Shown here: in pieces, positions 12,227-18,271 of the stretch | Layout of the letters: the number at the start of each line of letters is the position of its first letter | Position numbering within the stretch: the stretch's first letter is position 1 | Origin: Candidatus Aenigmatarchaeota archaeon | GTDB lineage: Archaea > Aenigmatarchaeota > Aenigmatarchaeia > JACPZZ01 | Reading direction: 5' to 3' | NCBI GenBank assembly: GCA_016202795.1 | Contig: JACQNY010000007.1 | Coordinates: 1-18,271 of the forward strand | DNA length: 18,271 bases | Translations under genes and position numbers: made by a program | Notes under the pieces: model-generated | The model's input: the letters and a program-made list of their open reading frames with translations, nothing else | What the model was told of the DNA's origin: nothing | Database searches by the model: none

Positions 12227-12625
12227 TCAAACTATTTGCGATGCTATTTTTCCTATCGCGGAAAATCTTTCAACCGCCTCTCTTGCAACCGGGCCTTTAA
12301 TCTCTGTTCCGACAGGCTCGCCCCTGTCATTGACAACGACAGCGGCGTTGTCCTCGAATTTTATCCGCATTCCGTTAGCGCGCTTGTACTCTTTTTTCTG
12401 CCTTATCAGAACAGCTAAGACGACTTCATGCCTTTTTTTCACGTCACCTTTTACGACCGAGCAGACGATCAGATCGCCTATCGCCGCGGCCGGTTTTTTG
12501 CGTTTTGTGCTTTTGTAAACTTTAACCGCTATTACACTCAATGTTTTAGCCCCTGAATTGTCTGCGCAGTTTATTGTCGAGTCCACGTTGATCCCGCGTG
12601 ATGCGGATGAAGATATTGCTTTCAT
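12227..12625 (-). CDS. rpl14: large-subunit ribosomal protein uL14
   Basis: uL14 lies on the subunit interface and contributes to intersubunit bridges. The 132-aa protein has the signatures TINCADNSGAKTLSVIAV, PAAAIGDLIVCSVVKG, and GMRIKFEDNAAVVVNDRGEPVGTEIKGPVAREA, then FSAIGKIASQIV, the usual archaeal end. The ATG is one base after the TGA of the uS17 gene, with GAGG 9 nt upstream, inside the uS17 end. Confidence 0.98.
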   Translation of the reverse strand: MKAISSSASRGINVDSTINCADNSGAKTLSVIAVKVYKSTKRKKPAAAIGDLIVCSVVKGDVKKRHEVVLAVLIRQKKEYKRANGMRIKFEDNAAVVVNDRGEPVGTEIKGPVAREAVERFSAIGKIASQIV

Positions 12626-12626
12626 T

Positions 12627-12965
12627 TCATTTCGCCTCGCTTATATTTTCAACAACCACAAAAGATTTTGTCTTGCTTAACGGTCTGCACTCCGCGATCT
12701 TTACGGTGTCGCCCATTTTCGCCGACATGCATTCTGGGCTGTGGGCGCGTACTGTGGTATTTCTTCTTTCATAACGCTGGTATTTTGGTATGAACTTGTT
12801 GTAACCCCATTTAACAACAACGGTCCTTGACGCTTTGCTGGATATGACCTTTCCTTCAAAAACACGTCCGCGTACAGGCAATGAGCCGTGCCAACAGCAT
12901 TTCGCGTCGCTGCACGCTTTTACCGGAGGTTTCGCGTCCACACCGATGTTTTTTTTATTTTTCAT
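12627..12965 (-). CDS. rps17: small-subunit ribosomal protein uS17
   Basis: uS17 is a primary 16S rRNA-binding protein with an OB fold. The 112-aa form begins KNKKNIGVDAKPPVKACSDAKCCWHGSLPVRGRVFEGKVIS, matching the archaeal IGIdVkpP...C.D..CPfHG.l.vRGr...G, and continues YQRYERRNTTVRAHSPECMSAKMGDTVKIAECRPLSKTKSFVVVE, the family core. The ATG at 12965 is chosen over one at 12983 because GGTGATG, which contains the stop codon of the Rpp29 gene, lies just upstream. The earlier ATG would overlap that gene by 14 nt. Confidence 0.97.
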   Translation of the reverse strand: MKNKKNIGVDAKPPVKACSDAKCCWHGSLPVRGRVFEGKVISSKASRTVVVKWGYNKFIPKYQRYERRNTTVRAHSPECMSAKMGDTVKIAECRPLSKTKSFVVVENISEAK

Positions 12966-12969
12966 ATCA

Positions 12970-13239
12970 TCACCATTTTTCAATCTTTTTCTTTATCCTG
13001 TCTTTTGGCCTGCCTACCAGGACAGCGCCGTTTACTTTTATTCCTTTGTCGGGGAGCCGAAACACAAAATTGTATTTGTCCTTTATCAGTGTCCTTTTTC
13101 CCCTTTCCGTCATGATCACGAACGTATTCCTTGTTTCGTCGATCACACGGCCGTCGATTTTTACTTTTCCTGTTTTCTGGTTCGCCTCGCATTTTAATCC
13201 TATCAGCTCATGCCGCGTCAAGTTCGATGGTTTTATCAT
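12970..13239 (-). CDS. rnp1: RNase P protein subunit Rpp29 (Pop4)
   Basis: Rpp29 is a protein of archaeal RNase P, which removes 5' leaders from tRNA precursors. The 89-aa Sm-like barrel has the family order: ELIGLKCE (family hELiGl...V), GKVKIDGRVIDETRNTFVIMTERGKRTLIKDKYNFVFRLPD (family ...gi.G.VvdETrnTl.i......k.i.K....F.f.lp) and VNGAVLVGRPKDRIKKKI. The gene regularly lies between aIF1/uL29 and uS17 in archaea. The second ATG of a tandem pair (13237-13239) is preferred, being 4 nt from AGGTGA. The first (13242) overlaps the aIF1 stop as ATGA. Confidence 0.95.
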   Translation of the reverse strand: MIKPSNLTRHELIGLKCEANQKTGKVKIDGRVIDETRNTFVIMTERGKRTLIKDKYNFVFRLPDKGIKVNGAVLVGRPKDRIKKKIEKW

Positions 13240-13541
13240 CATTTCACCTGTATTTGCGTTTCCTTGAACCCGTATTTCACAAGCATGTCCTTGAGCTTTC
13301 TTTTGTGATCGCCTTGTAATTCAATTCGCCCGTCCTTGTAAGTTCCGCCGCAGGCGAGTTTTGATTTAAGTGTTTTTGTAAGGTCTTTTGCGTTTTTGTC
13401 GTCTATGCCTTCTATGATGGTCACGTTTTTCCCGTAGCTTCTCTTGTCAAGGTATACCAGTATTTGCTGGTCCTTTATACCCATAGCAACGCATACGCAA
13501 AGCTCTCTAGGCAACCCGCAGTTGGGGCAAGTATCTGCCAT
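13239..13541 (-). CDS. sui1: translation initiation factor aIF1 (SUI1 family)
   Basis: aIF1 checks start-codon selection on the 30S subunit. The 100-aa protein has an N-terminal cysteine knuckle, C5-x2-C8 and C15-x-C17 (CPNCGLPRELCVC), usual in archaeal versions. The SUI1 fold follows: DQQILVYLDKRSYGKNVTIIEGIDDKNAKDLTKTLKSKLACGGTYKDGRIELQGDHKRKLKDML, with the GGT..dg.IelQGdh signature, ending YGFKETQIQVK. The ATG follows the TAG of the uL29 gene directly. GGAGG lies 14 nt upstream, so it may reinitiate after uL29. Confidence 0.97.
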   Translation of the reverse strand: MADTCPNCGLPRELCVCVAMGIKDQQILVYLDKRSYGKNVTIIEGIDDKNAKDLTKTLKSKLACGGTYKDGRIELQGDHKRKLKDMLVKYGFKETQIQVK

Positions 13542-13757
13542 CTATGCTTCCTTTCCTCCTTTCCTTCCTTCCTTATTTACTGTAAGTATTGTTGCAATCG
13601 CTTTGCGCAACTCCTTGACTTTTCCCGGCTCTTTTATGCTCGCTCCCACTGCGGAACTTCCTTTTAACTTTGCGAGTTCAAGCCTGAATTCATCTAATCT
13701 TTTCAACCGTTCTTCGGCTTTCATGCCGCGCACTTCTTTTATTTTTATTATCGCCAT
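13542..13757 (-). CDS. rpl29: large-subunit ribosomal protein uL29
   Basis: uL29 lies at the tunnel exit, near the docking site for signal recognition particle. The 71-aa protein begins AIIKIKEVRGMKAEERLKRLDEFRLELAKLKGSSAVGAS, then EPGKVKELRKAIATILTVNKEG, the standard two-helix pattern (family ......R.m...E....l.el...L..lr......g...np.ki..iRk.iAriltv). The ATG lies 4 nt after the TGA of the uS3 gene, with GAGTGAT serving as binding site. Confidence 0.96.
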   Translation of the reverse strand: MAIIKIKEVRGMKAEERLKRLDEFRLELAKLKGSSAVGASIKEPGKVKELRKAIATILTVNKEGRKGGKEA

Positions 13758-13761
13758 ATTA

Positions 13762-14379
13762 TCACTCTGCTTTTTGTTCAGCCAGGAGTTTTTCTTTTTG
13801 CTGTTTCATTTCCTGCTCTATGTTTATGTTCATTATCTTGACCTGAATTCCCACTTTTCCCGGTTTCAACAGTGCTTCAGCTTTTCCTTTGGAAACCAGC
13901 CTGTCTGCGGTTTCGCCCGAGTGTTGAAGATAACCTTGCATGAATTTATCGGTTCTAGATTTTTCACCGCCGAGTTTTCCTGATATTCTTATTTGTATTC
14001 CCACGGCGCCTGAATCCATTACGCGTTTTATTGTCATATTCGCAACCCGTTTGTAGTTCAATCCCCGCTCCAGCGATGACGCGATTTGCCTTGATATGAT
14101 TTGCGCGTCCAGATCCGGGTCGCGCACCTCTTTCACGTCTAATTGCGGATTATCCAGTTTGAAGTGTTCACGCAAATATTCTGTTATGGCTTTTATTTTT
14201 TCGCCTCCGCGGCCTATCACTATACCCGGCCTGTTTGCGAAGATTATGATCCTGGTTCCGAGAGGCGTTTTGCTGACCTCAATGTGCGAGTAATCGGCGC
14301 GCTGGAACTGGCTTTTCAGGTATTCTTCTATGAAAACCGACCTTATGCCCTCTTTAATGAATTTTATTTCTTTTGCCAT
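13762..14379 (-). CDS. rps3: small-subunit ribosomal protein uS3
   Basis: uS3 forms part of the mRNA entry channel. The 205-aa protein has the archaeal N-terminus KFIKEGIRSVFIEEYLKSQFQRADYSHIEV, a KH domain with the GxxG loop in PGIVIGRGGEKIKAITEYL (about residues 50-69), then DPDLDAQIISRQIASSLERGLNYKRVANMTIKRVMDSGAVGIQIRISGKLGGEKSRTDKFMQGY, followed by the C-terminal domain LLKPGKVGIQVKIM and a Lys/Glu-rich tail. Length is at the short end of archaeal uS3. The ATG directly follows the stop of the uL22 gene, and GAGGG lies 9 nt before it. Confidence 0.98.
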   Translation of the reverse strand: MAKEIKFIKEGIRSVFIEEYLKSQFQRADYSHIEVSKTPLGTRIIIFANRPGIVIGRGGEKIKAITEYLREHFKLDNPQLDVKEVRDPDLDAQIISRQIASSLERGLNYKRVANMTIKRVMDSGAVGIQIRISGKLGGEKSRTDKFMQGYLQHSGETADRLVSKGKAEALLKPGKVGIQVKIMNINIEQEMKQQKEKLLAEQKAE

Positions 14380-14763
14380 TTACGCCGCCCTCAACATTAT
14401 TTGCACGTTTGTCATCCGGCCTGTCTGGCCTGATAATTTCCTTCTCGATCTCGGCCGCGTGAATGTGAAGCCTTTTGTGGCCGAGGCCAAGACAATTAAT
14501 TTGTTAACGTCCAAACCCTTTGCTTTCGCATTTGATTCTGCGCTTTCGAGCAAACTTAACATTTCAGCTACCGCATTTGTGTAAAATTTACCGTCCAGTG
14601 ACTCTTGTCTCGTTGAGATTCTTTGCAGCATGGATTTTGCCTTTTGCAGGTTCTTTCCCCGTATGGCCCTGCATATTTCGATGGAGTGCCTTGTGGATAT
14701 TCGCAACGCTCTCCCGTACGCTTTCGCAGATATTTTCGGATCCATTTGCATCGAGTATTTCAT
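14380..14763 (-). CDS. rpl22: large-subunit ribosomal protein uL22
   Basis: uL22 lines the nascent-chain tunnel with a long beta-hairpin. Recognised in 127 aa: AKAYGRALRISTRHSIEICRAIRGKNLQKAKSMLQ (family aka.g.dlriS.k.avEIcr.IrGk.l..A...Le), then the archaeal spacer region FYTNAVAEMLSLLESAESNAKAKGLDVNKLIVLASATKGFTFTRPRSRRKL, and the end TGRMTNVQIML. The start at 14763 places AAGTGATT, with the stop codon of uS19, 3-5 nt upstream; a GTG three codons earlier lies inside that site. Confidence 0.95.
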   Translation of the reverse strand: MKYSMQMDPKISAKAYGRALRISTRHSIEICRAIRGKNLQKAKSMLQRISTRQESLDGKFYTNAVAEMLSLLESAESNAKAKGLDVNKLIVLASATKGFTFTRPRSRRKLSGQTGRMTNVQIMLRAA

Positions 14764-14768
14764 GACAA

Positions 14769-15152
14769 TCACTTCAAAGGTATGTATTTACTTGACTTTG
14801 TCGCGCCTATTCCCGGGGCAGAGTGTTTAACTTCTTTTGTTGTGTGCGAGAATTCGCCAAGACGACAGCCCAACATTTCTTCCGTGACCATGATAGAGAA
14901 GAATTCCTTTCCGTTATGAACGCCGAATTTCTTTCCAACCATTTCCGGCAGTATGACCATTTCCCTGCAGTGCGTTTTGTGGAATTTGCCGGGCTCTTTT
15001 CGGATGTTTTCCAGCAATATTTTTTCCTGTGCCGTTAATCCGCGTTTTAAAGCGCGTCTGGCCCGCGACTTAAGCAGTTTGGAGAAATCTTCGAGCGACA
15101 TATTCTGCAATTCTTCGAGACTCTTTCCTCGGAATAAGAATTTCTTTGCCAT
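14769..15152 (-). CDS. rps19: small-subunit ribosomal protein uS19
   Basis: uS19 lies in the 30S head next to uS13. The 127-aa protein begins KKFLFRGKSLEELQNMSLEDFSKLLKSRARRALKRG (family ..F.yrG.tleeL..m...ef..LlpaR.RRsl.RG), then REMVILPEMVGKKFGVHNGKEFFSIMVTEEMLGCRLGEFSHTTKEVKHSAPGIGATKSSKYIPLK, with the GxxLGEF.xT...v.H..PGiGAT.SS..ipLK signature. The ATG lies 4 nt after the TGA of the uL2 gene with AAGTGAT as binding site. Confidence 0.98.
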   Translation of the reverse strand: MAKKFLFRGKSLEELQNMSLEDFSKLLKSRARRALKRGLTAQEKILLENIRKEPGKFHKTHCREMVILPEMVGKKFGVHNGKEFFSIMVTEEMLGCRLGEFSHTTKEVKHSAPGIGATKSSKYIPLK

Positions 15153-15156
15153 GTTA

Positions 15157-15864
15157 TCACTTCTTCCTTCCTGTTCTTCTTGCAGCGATATAGCCTATCT
15201 TCTGTCCGGGCGGCGCACTGCGCGACACGGTCTTCGGGTGGCCTGGCCTCGTCTTCCCGCCGTAAGGATGGTCTGTCGCATTCATCACAACACCTTTCGA
15301 TCTTGGGAACAATTTACCGCGTGCGCGCATGAGATACAGTTTGGCACCGCCTTTAACAAACGGTTTATCCTTTCGTCCGCCGCCTGCCGGCACGCCTATA
15401 GTAGCGCGGCACAAAGGCTTGAACTCTTTTATCTCGCCCGAAGGCATTTGAACGAAAACTTTACCTGTGTCATGCGCAGCGATTATCCCAAAAGATCCCG
15501 ATGACCTGCAGAATTTCGGTCCGGAGCCAGGTTTCGATTCTATTCCATATATCAGCGTTCTTTCCGGTATCTCGGAAAGCGTTAAAACATTGCCCGGAAC
15601 AACAGGCGCGGTTATCCCGCAGGATATTGTGTTTCCAACCTGGATGCCTTCCGGAGCTATGACAAGCATCTCCTCGCCGTCATTGAATTTTATTTTTGCC
15701 AGAGGCGCATTGCGACCCGGGTCGTGTATTAATTCCATGATAGTTGCCTGTGTTTGCGTGCTCTCGAATTGCGGGTATTCAACAACACCAGCCCAGTTGT
15801 GCGAAGGAGCGGTGTAACTCATCGAACCCTTTCCCCTTGCCCTTACAATTTGTCGCTTTCCCAT
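15157..15864 (-). CDS. rpl2: large-subunit ribosomal protein uL2
   Basis: uL2 is one of the proteins closest to the peptidyl-transferase centre and supports subunit joining. The 235-aa archaeal form starts GKRQIVRARGKGSMSYTAPSHN (family GKR...qrrG.Gs..f.apsh). It then has IHDPGRNAPLAKIKFNDGEE, PEGIQVGNTISCG, GTVLPL-like NVLTLSEIPERTLIYGIESKPG, and the conserved GVVMNATDHPYGGKTRPGHPKTVSRSAPPGQKIGYIAARRTGRK. The bacterial catalytic-region histidine position is Y here, in line with F/Y in archaeal uL2. AGGTG lies 6 nt before the ATG. Confidence 0.98.
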   Translation of the reverse strand: MGKRQIVRARGKGSMSYTAPSHNWAGVVEYPQFESTQTQATIMELIHDPGRNAPLAKIKFNDGEEMLVIAPEGIQVGNTISCGITAPVVPGNVLTLSEIPERTLIYGIESKPGSGPKFCRSSGSFGIIAAHDTGKVFVQMPSGEIKEFKPLCRATIGVPAGGGRKDKPFVKGGAKLYLMRARGKLFPRSKGVVMNATDHPYGGKTRPGHPKTVSRSAPPGQKIGYIAARRTGRKK

Positions 15865-15873
15865 TTACAACAC

Positions 15874-16245
15874 CTACAACATGCCTAGCCTTGTCGCTAT
15901 TTCCGAGGCTGAATTATCTTTCGAAAGTTTTATGAAAGCCTTTTTCTGGCCTTTTCTGGTTATCATAGTCGTTACGTCATCCACTTTCACGTCAAAAGCC
16001 TTTTCCATCGCGCGCTTGATGTCAACTTTATTAGATTTCAAATTAACAGTGAACACGAGCTTATTTTCCTTTTCGATAAGTCCTATGGATTTTTCCGTCA
16101 TCAGCGGATGGAATAGAACATCCCATTCACTTTTATTCGTCACCCTTCTTGTAATTTTCTTTTCTTTCAATCGTTCTTCAGCTTTTGAAGCGGATTTTTT
16201 TGTTTTCCCGGTTTTCTTTTCTTCAGTTTTAATTTCTTCGGCCAT
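15874..16245 (-). CDS. rpl23: large-subunit ribosomal protein uL23 with N-terminal basic extension
   Basis: uL23 lies at the tunnel exit and docks signal recognition particle. The family core is residues about 43-123: VLFHPLMTEKSIGLIEKENKLVFTVNLKSNKVDIKRAMEKAFDVKVDDVTTMITRKGQKKAFIKLSKDNSASEIATRLGML, with the usual ....TEKs....e..NkL.F.V...a.K..Ik.AvE..f.VkV..Vnt.....G.KKA.v.L.....A.diAtrlG. It carries an extra N-terminal region of about 40 residues, rich in Lys and Glu, which most archaeal uL23 (about 85 aa) lack. The ATG at 16245 is preferred over one three codons upstream, because GGAG lies 10 nt before it and touches the upstream ATG. It overlaps the uL4 end region. Confidence 0.96.
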   Translation of the reverse strand: MAEEIKTEEKKTGKTKKSASKAEERLKEKKITRRVTNKSEWDVLFHPLMTEKSIGLIEKENKLVFTVNLKSNKVDIKRAMEKAFDVKVDDVTTMITRKGQKKAFIKLSKDNSASEIATRLGML

Positions 16246-16246
16246 T

Positions 16247-17041
16247 TTAATCATACTCCGACAATTTTTTTATCGCCGACTCTGTCCACAGAGCTAACCG
16301 TCCGGGCCGCCCGCCCGGCGCCAGTAATTTTGCATTGATGTTGGATAACTCGACAACATCCACGCCGCCCATATTTTTCGCAGCTTCTGCGACGCCTTCG
16401 TTCTTGCTTACAATTATCAAAGGACCGGTTTTGGTTCTGTACTTTCTTCCCCTTGATTTTCCGCGTCCCGCGCGTATTGTTTTCTCTTCCAGCCTTTCAA
16501 TTTCTTCATTTAAACCCAAGGAAAACAAAAGTTTTTCCACGTCGGCGGTTTTGCTGACTTTTTGCAGGCTGTCGTCAATGATTATAGGAAGATCGATTTT
16601 CGGAATTTTGTGCCCGCTTTCCGTGACAAATTCCCTGTTAGCTGTTGCTGCTATTGCAGAAAGTATGGCCAAACGCCTTTCTTTGTCATTGATTTTTTCA
16701 GCGAATATCCTTTGTTCTGTGGGCGGATGCGCTAATCGCCCTTTAACAGCATGCGGTGCAAATCTTAATCTCATATTAAGGTATCCTTGTCCGGTTATTC
16801 TTGGTCCGCGCGCCATTTCTTTGTTGGCCATAGAATTGAAAACACTTCTGCGGCCATGATAACTTGCTGAAGTGCGTTTACCGGCCATAAAGTCTCTGGA
16901 GTGTTTACGCCTCGAATTGGACATCACAGCCAAAAAAGCTCGTTGTATCAAATCCTTCCTGACGTCTCTTGAAAATACGTTCGGTGTTTCAACCTGATTT
17001 TTTATTTTACCGCTCATGTCGTATACATTAATTTTGACCAT
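16247..17041 (-). CDS. rpl4: large-subunit ribosomal protein uL4
   Basis: uL4 extends a loop into the nascent-chain tunnel; in E. coli it is the autogenous repressor of the S10 operon. The 264-aa archaeal form has VFSRDVRKDLIQRAFLAVMSNSRRKHSRDFMAGKRTSASYHGRR (family .f....R.DlI.raf......r...G.d..AG.rtsa...G..), GPRITGQGYLNMRLRFAPHAVKGRLAHPPTEQRIFAEKINDKERRLAILSAIAAT, and the end AGRGKSRGRKYRTKTGPLIIVSKNEG...NMGGVDVVELSNINAKLLAPGGRPGRLALWTESAIKKL. GGGTG, at the edge of a palindrome, lies 7-8 nt before the ATG at 17041; no better ribosome-binding site is seen. The spacer before it holds alternative RNA structures. Confidence 0.97.
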   Translation of the reverse strand: MVKINVYDMSGKIKNQVETPNVFSRDVRKDLIQRAFLAVMSNSRRKHSRDFMAGKRTSASYHGRRSVFNSMANKEMARGPRITGQGYLNMRLRFAPHAVKGRLAHPPTEQRIFAEKINDKERRLAILSAIAATANREFVTESGHKIPKIDLPIIIDDSLQKVSKTADVEKLLFSLGLNEEIERLEEKTIRAGRGKSRGRKYRTKTGPLIIVSKNEGVAEAAKNMGGVDVVELSNINAKLLAPGGRPGRLALWTESAIKKLSEYD

Positions 17042-17050
17042 AATTATACA

Positions 17051-17066
17051 CCCTGTTTAAACAGGG
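17051..17066. repeat. perfect 16-bp palindrome in the uL3-uL4 spacer
   Basis: CCCTGTTTAAACAGGG reads identically on both strands. In the minus-strand transcript it ends 9 nt before the uL4 ATG, and the GGGTG that could serve as ribosome-binding site overlaps its edge. The half at 17059-17066 also belongs to a longer inverted repeat with 17099-17114. Confidence 0.9.
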
Positions 17067-17114
17067 ATAACATTGTACTATTATCCAAATAATTATTGAA
17101 TGTCATCCCTGTTT
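17059..17114 (-). promoter_or_regulatory. 16-bp inverted repeat spanning the uL3 stop codon (candidate switch)
   Basis: In the transcript, AAACAGGGATGACATT (17114-17099) can pair with AATGTTATCCCTGTTT (17074-17059): 15 Watson-Crick pairs and one G-U, around a 24-nt AU-rich loop. The TGA of uL3 lies inside the first arm. The second arm alternatively pairs with the following AAACAGGG (17058-17051), the palindrome, so the two structures exclude each other. This is seen directly; a regulatory role is inferred. Confidence 0.6.
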
Positions 17115-18092
17115 ACTCTCCAGTGCGATCGATTTTAATTCCGGTAAAGGCCTGCTCAGCGACGGCGGCCTTACCGATAATCTCAACCGTATAAGTCTTT
17201 TTCTCGGGCCAGCCACAGAACCCTGAACTGCGAGATAATCATTCGGAACAACGCCGTATTTTACAAACCCGCCGGCCGGGTTTACAACATTGTTTTTATC
17301 GCCTACAAGAATTATTCTTTTATTTAATTCTGTCCTGGTATGGAAGCCTAGCTGGCCTGGCAAAGGCACAGTCCAGCGTAATTTACCGGGCCTTTTTTGC
17401 CCCATTGACCCGATGCCGCGGCGGTTTTTTCCTTCTTTGTGGTCCAGCATTTTAACGCCGTGTCTTTTTATCGTGCCTTGAAAGCCCTTTCCTGTTGTTA
17501 CTGATACAACGTCGACCCAGTCGCCGTTCTTGAATGTTTCTTTGATTGAAATTTCTTTTCCCAGCATTTGTTTGGCGTATTCCATTTTTGCTTTGACATC
17601 GAAGCCGCCTATTGCGATCTCAAAGATCTCGGGTTTCTTTTTTCCGAGGCCGGATTTCCTAGGCAGCGTATTGACAATTAACTTCACATCAGTGGCGCCA
17701 ACGGCGTCAAACTCTTTTAATTTTGTTTCGAAGTCGTAATTTTTTGGAACTTTTATTTTTCTGAAAAGGTCTTTTTGAAAAGTTTTGAAGAACAAGTCTT
17801 TTGACGGTTTTAATCCGTTGTAATCGTGTGAATATGCGCGTATGCCGAGAACGAAAAGCGGCGGGCAATCAATAATTGTAACCGGCAGCTGCAACAACTG
17901 GCCCGTTGTCGGCGAGTTGGCGCGTTTGTCAACGGCCATTACGTGCGTCATGCCGGCCTTATAACCTGCAAACCCGAGCGGTTTAATATCTTTTAGAACA
18001 GGCCATGATCGTATAACAGGATAGATGCGGCTAGCTCTTTTTCTCGGCTTGAAGGCCAAGCTTCCTTTTCTTGGGGATTTAACTTTTGGCAT
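17103..18092 (-). CDS. rpl3: large-subunit ribosomal protein uL3
   Basis: uL3 is a primary assembly protein of the 50S subunit, reaching toward the peptidyl-transferase centre. The 329-aa archaeal form begins PKVKSPRKGSLAFKPRKRASRIYPVIRSW (family ......PR.GSl.f.PRkRA....p.ir.wp), then LGFAGYKAGMTHVMAVD (family .gFaGYKaGMtHv...d), VDVVSVTTGKGFQGTIKRHGVKMLDHKEGKNRRGIGSMGQKRPGKLRWTVPLPGQLGFHTRTELNKRI, ending in the GGFVKYGVV and VQGSVAGPRKRLIRLR signatures. Length is within the usual 325-350. AGGTAGGTT lies before the ATG. It is the first gene of the cluster visible here; a leader of up to 179 nt precedes it. Confidence 0.98.
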   Translation of the reverse strand: MPKVKSPRKGSLAFKPRKRASRIYPVIRSWPVLKDIKPLGFAGYKAGMTHVMAVDKRANSPTTGQLLQLPVTIIDCPPLFVLGIRAYSHDYNGLKPSKDLFFKTFQKDLFRKIKVPKNYDFETKLKEFDAVGATDVKLIVNTLPRKSGLGKKKPEIFEIAIGGFDVKAKMEYAKQMLGKEISIKETFKNGDWVDVVSVTTGKGFQGTIKRHGVKMLDHKEGKNRRGIGSMGQKRPGKLRWTVPLPGQLGFHTRTELNKRIILVGDKNNVVNPAGGFVKYGVVPNDYLAVQGSVAGPRKRLIRLRLSVRPPSLSRPLPELKSIALESKQG

Positions 18093-18171
18093 ATTAACCT
18101 ACCTTATACTAGTCAAAAACTGTAACCAAGAAGCGTTCAAACTTCTAAGCCAGAACCACGCCAGCACGCGA

Positions 18172-18217
18172 CGGTTTTTGGTTTGAGGGCATTCCAACCG
18201 CGCGGAAACCAAAACCG
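18172..18217 (-). promoter_or_regulatory. hairpin in the uL3 leader region
   Basis: In the minus-strand transcript, CGGTTTTGGTTT (18217-18206) pairs with AAACCAAAAACCG (18184-18172) as a 12-bp stem with one bulged base. The 21-nt loop itself starts with the self-complementary CCGCGCGG. The position, 80-125 nt before the uL3 ATG at the head of the cluster, suggests a structured operon leader. No gene or tRNA is seen in 18093-18271. An AT-rich stretch at 18258-18271 could hold the promoter. Confidence 0.5.
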
Positions 18218-18271
18218 CAAGGTCTTATCGCCCTTGAAAACGATCCGGATATGTAATATCTCTATTTTATC

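Noticed and set aside
17041..17102. The uL3-uL4 palindrome as an insertion-sequence end or attachment site
   Set aside because: No transposase or target duplication is nearby and the gene order on both sides is the conserved archaeal order.
18121..18240. Possible tRNA, suggested by a GTTCAAAC string and nearby stems
   Set aside because: The string is not flanked by a T-arm stem of the right size, and no matching acceptor, D-arm or anticodon arm could be drawn on either strand.

Overview
The window is archaeal. The right two thirds (about 8.1-18.1 kb, minus strand) carry the archaeal form of the S10/spc ribosomal-protein cluster in conserved order: uL3, uL4, uL23, uL2, uS19, uL22, uS3, uL29, aIF1 (SUI1), RNase P subunit Rpp29, uS17, uL14, uL24, eS4, uL5, uS14, uS8, uL6, eL32, eL19, uL18. 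The proteins eS4, eL32 and eL19, together with aIF1 and Rpp29 embedded between uL29 and uS17, exclude a bacterium. A Hel308-type helicase and TATA-like boxes placed at leaderless-promoter distance agree. The compact proteins and overlapping genes would suit a small-genome (DPANN-like) archaeon, but that placement is a guess from the sequence alone.

The left third is accessory and mixed in strand. From left to right: the 3' end of an unidentified plus-strand gene; an unrecognised 186-residue protein; a Hel308/Ski2-like helicase; an unrecognised 166-residue protein; a free-standing NFACT-R (DUF814-like) domain protein overlapping the end of scpB; a divergent two-gene lipoate ligase (small C-terminal-domain protein plus catalytic LplA); a membrane-anchored thioredoxin-fold protein that has lost its CxxC; two small multi-span membrane proteins; and a plus-strand HEPN/MNT (HepT/MntA-type) toxin-antitoxin pair that runs convergently into the 3' end of the uL18 gene.

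The ribosomal genes are packed with overlaps or spacings of a few bases. Often the upstream TGA stop is built into the next gene's GGTGA-like ribosome-binding site, which implies coupled translation. The accessory genes instead mostly show an AT-rich box about 24-30 bp before the start codon and no ribosome-binding site, as expected for leaderless messages. The cluster stops after uL18: the usual uS5-uL30-uL15-secY continuation is not in this window, and the toxin-antitoxin pair sits in its place.

The most interesting non-coding signals lie inside the ribosomal cluster. (i) Between uL3 and uL4 three sequence arms can form either a 16-bp stem that includes the uL3 stop codon or a mutually exclusive 8-bp palindrome next to the uL4 start. 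(ii) Two perfect tandem inverted repeats lie between eL19 and uL18, in an otherwise very tight operon. (iii) The uL3 leader holds a 12-bp hairpin. These are candidates for regulation or RNA processing of the ribosomal transcript.
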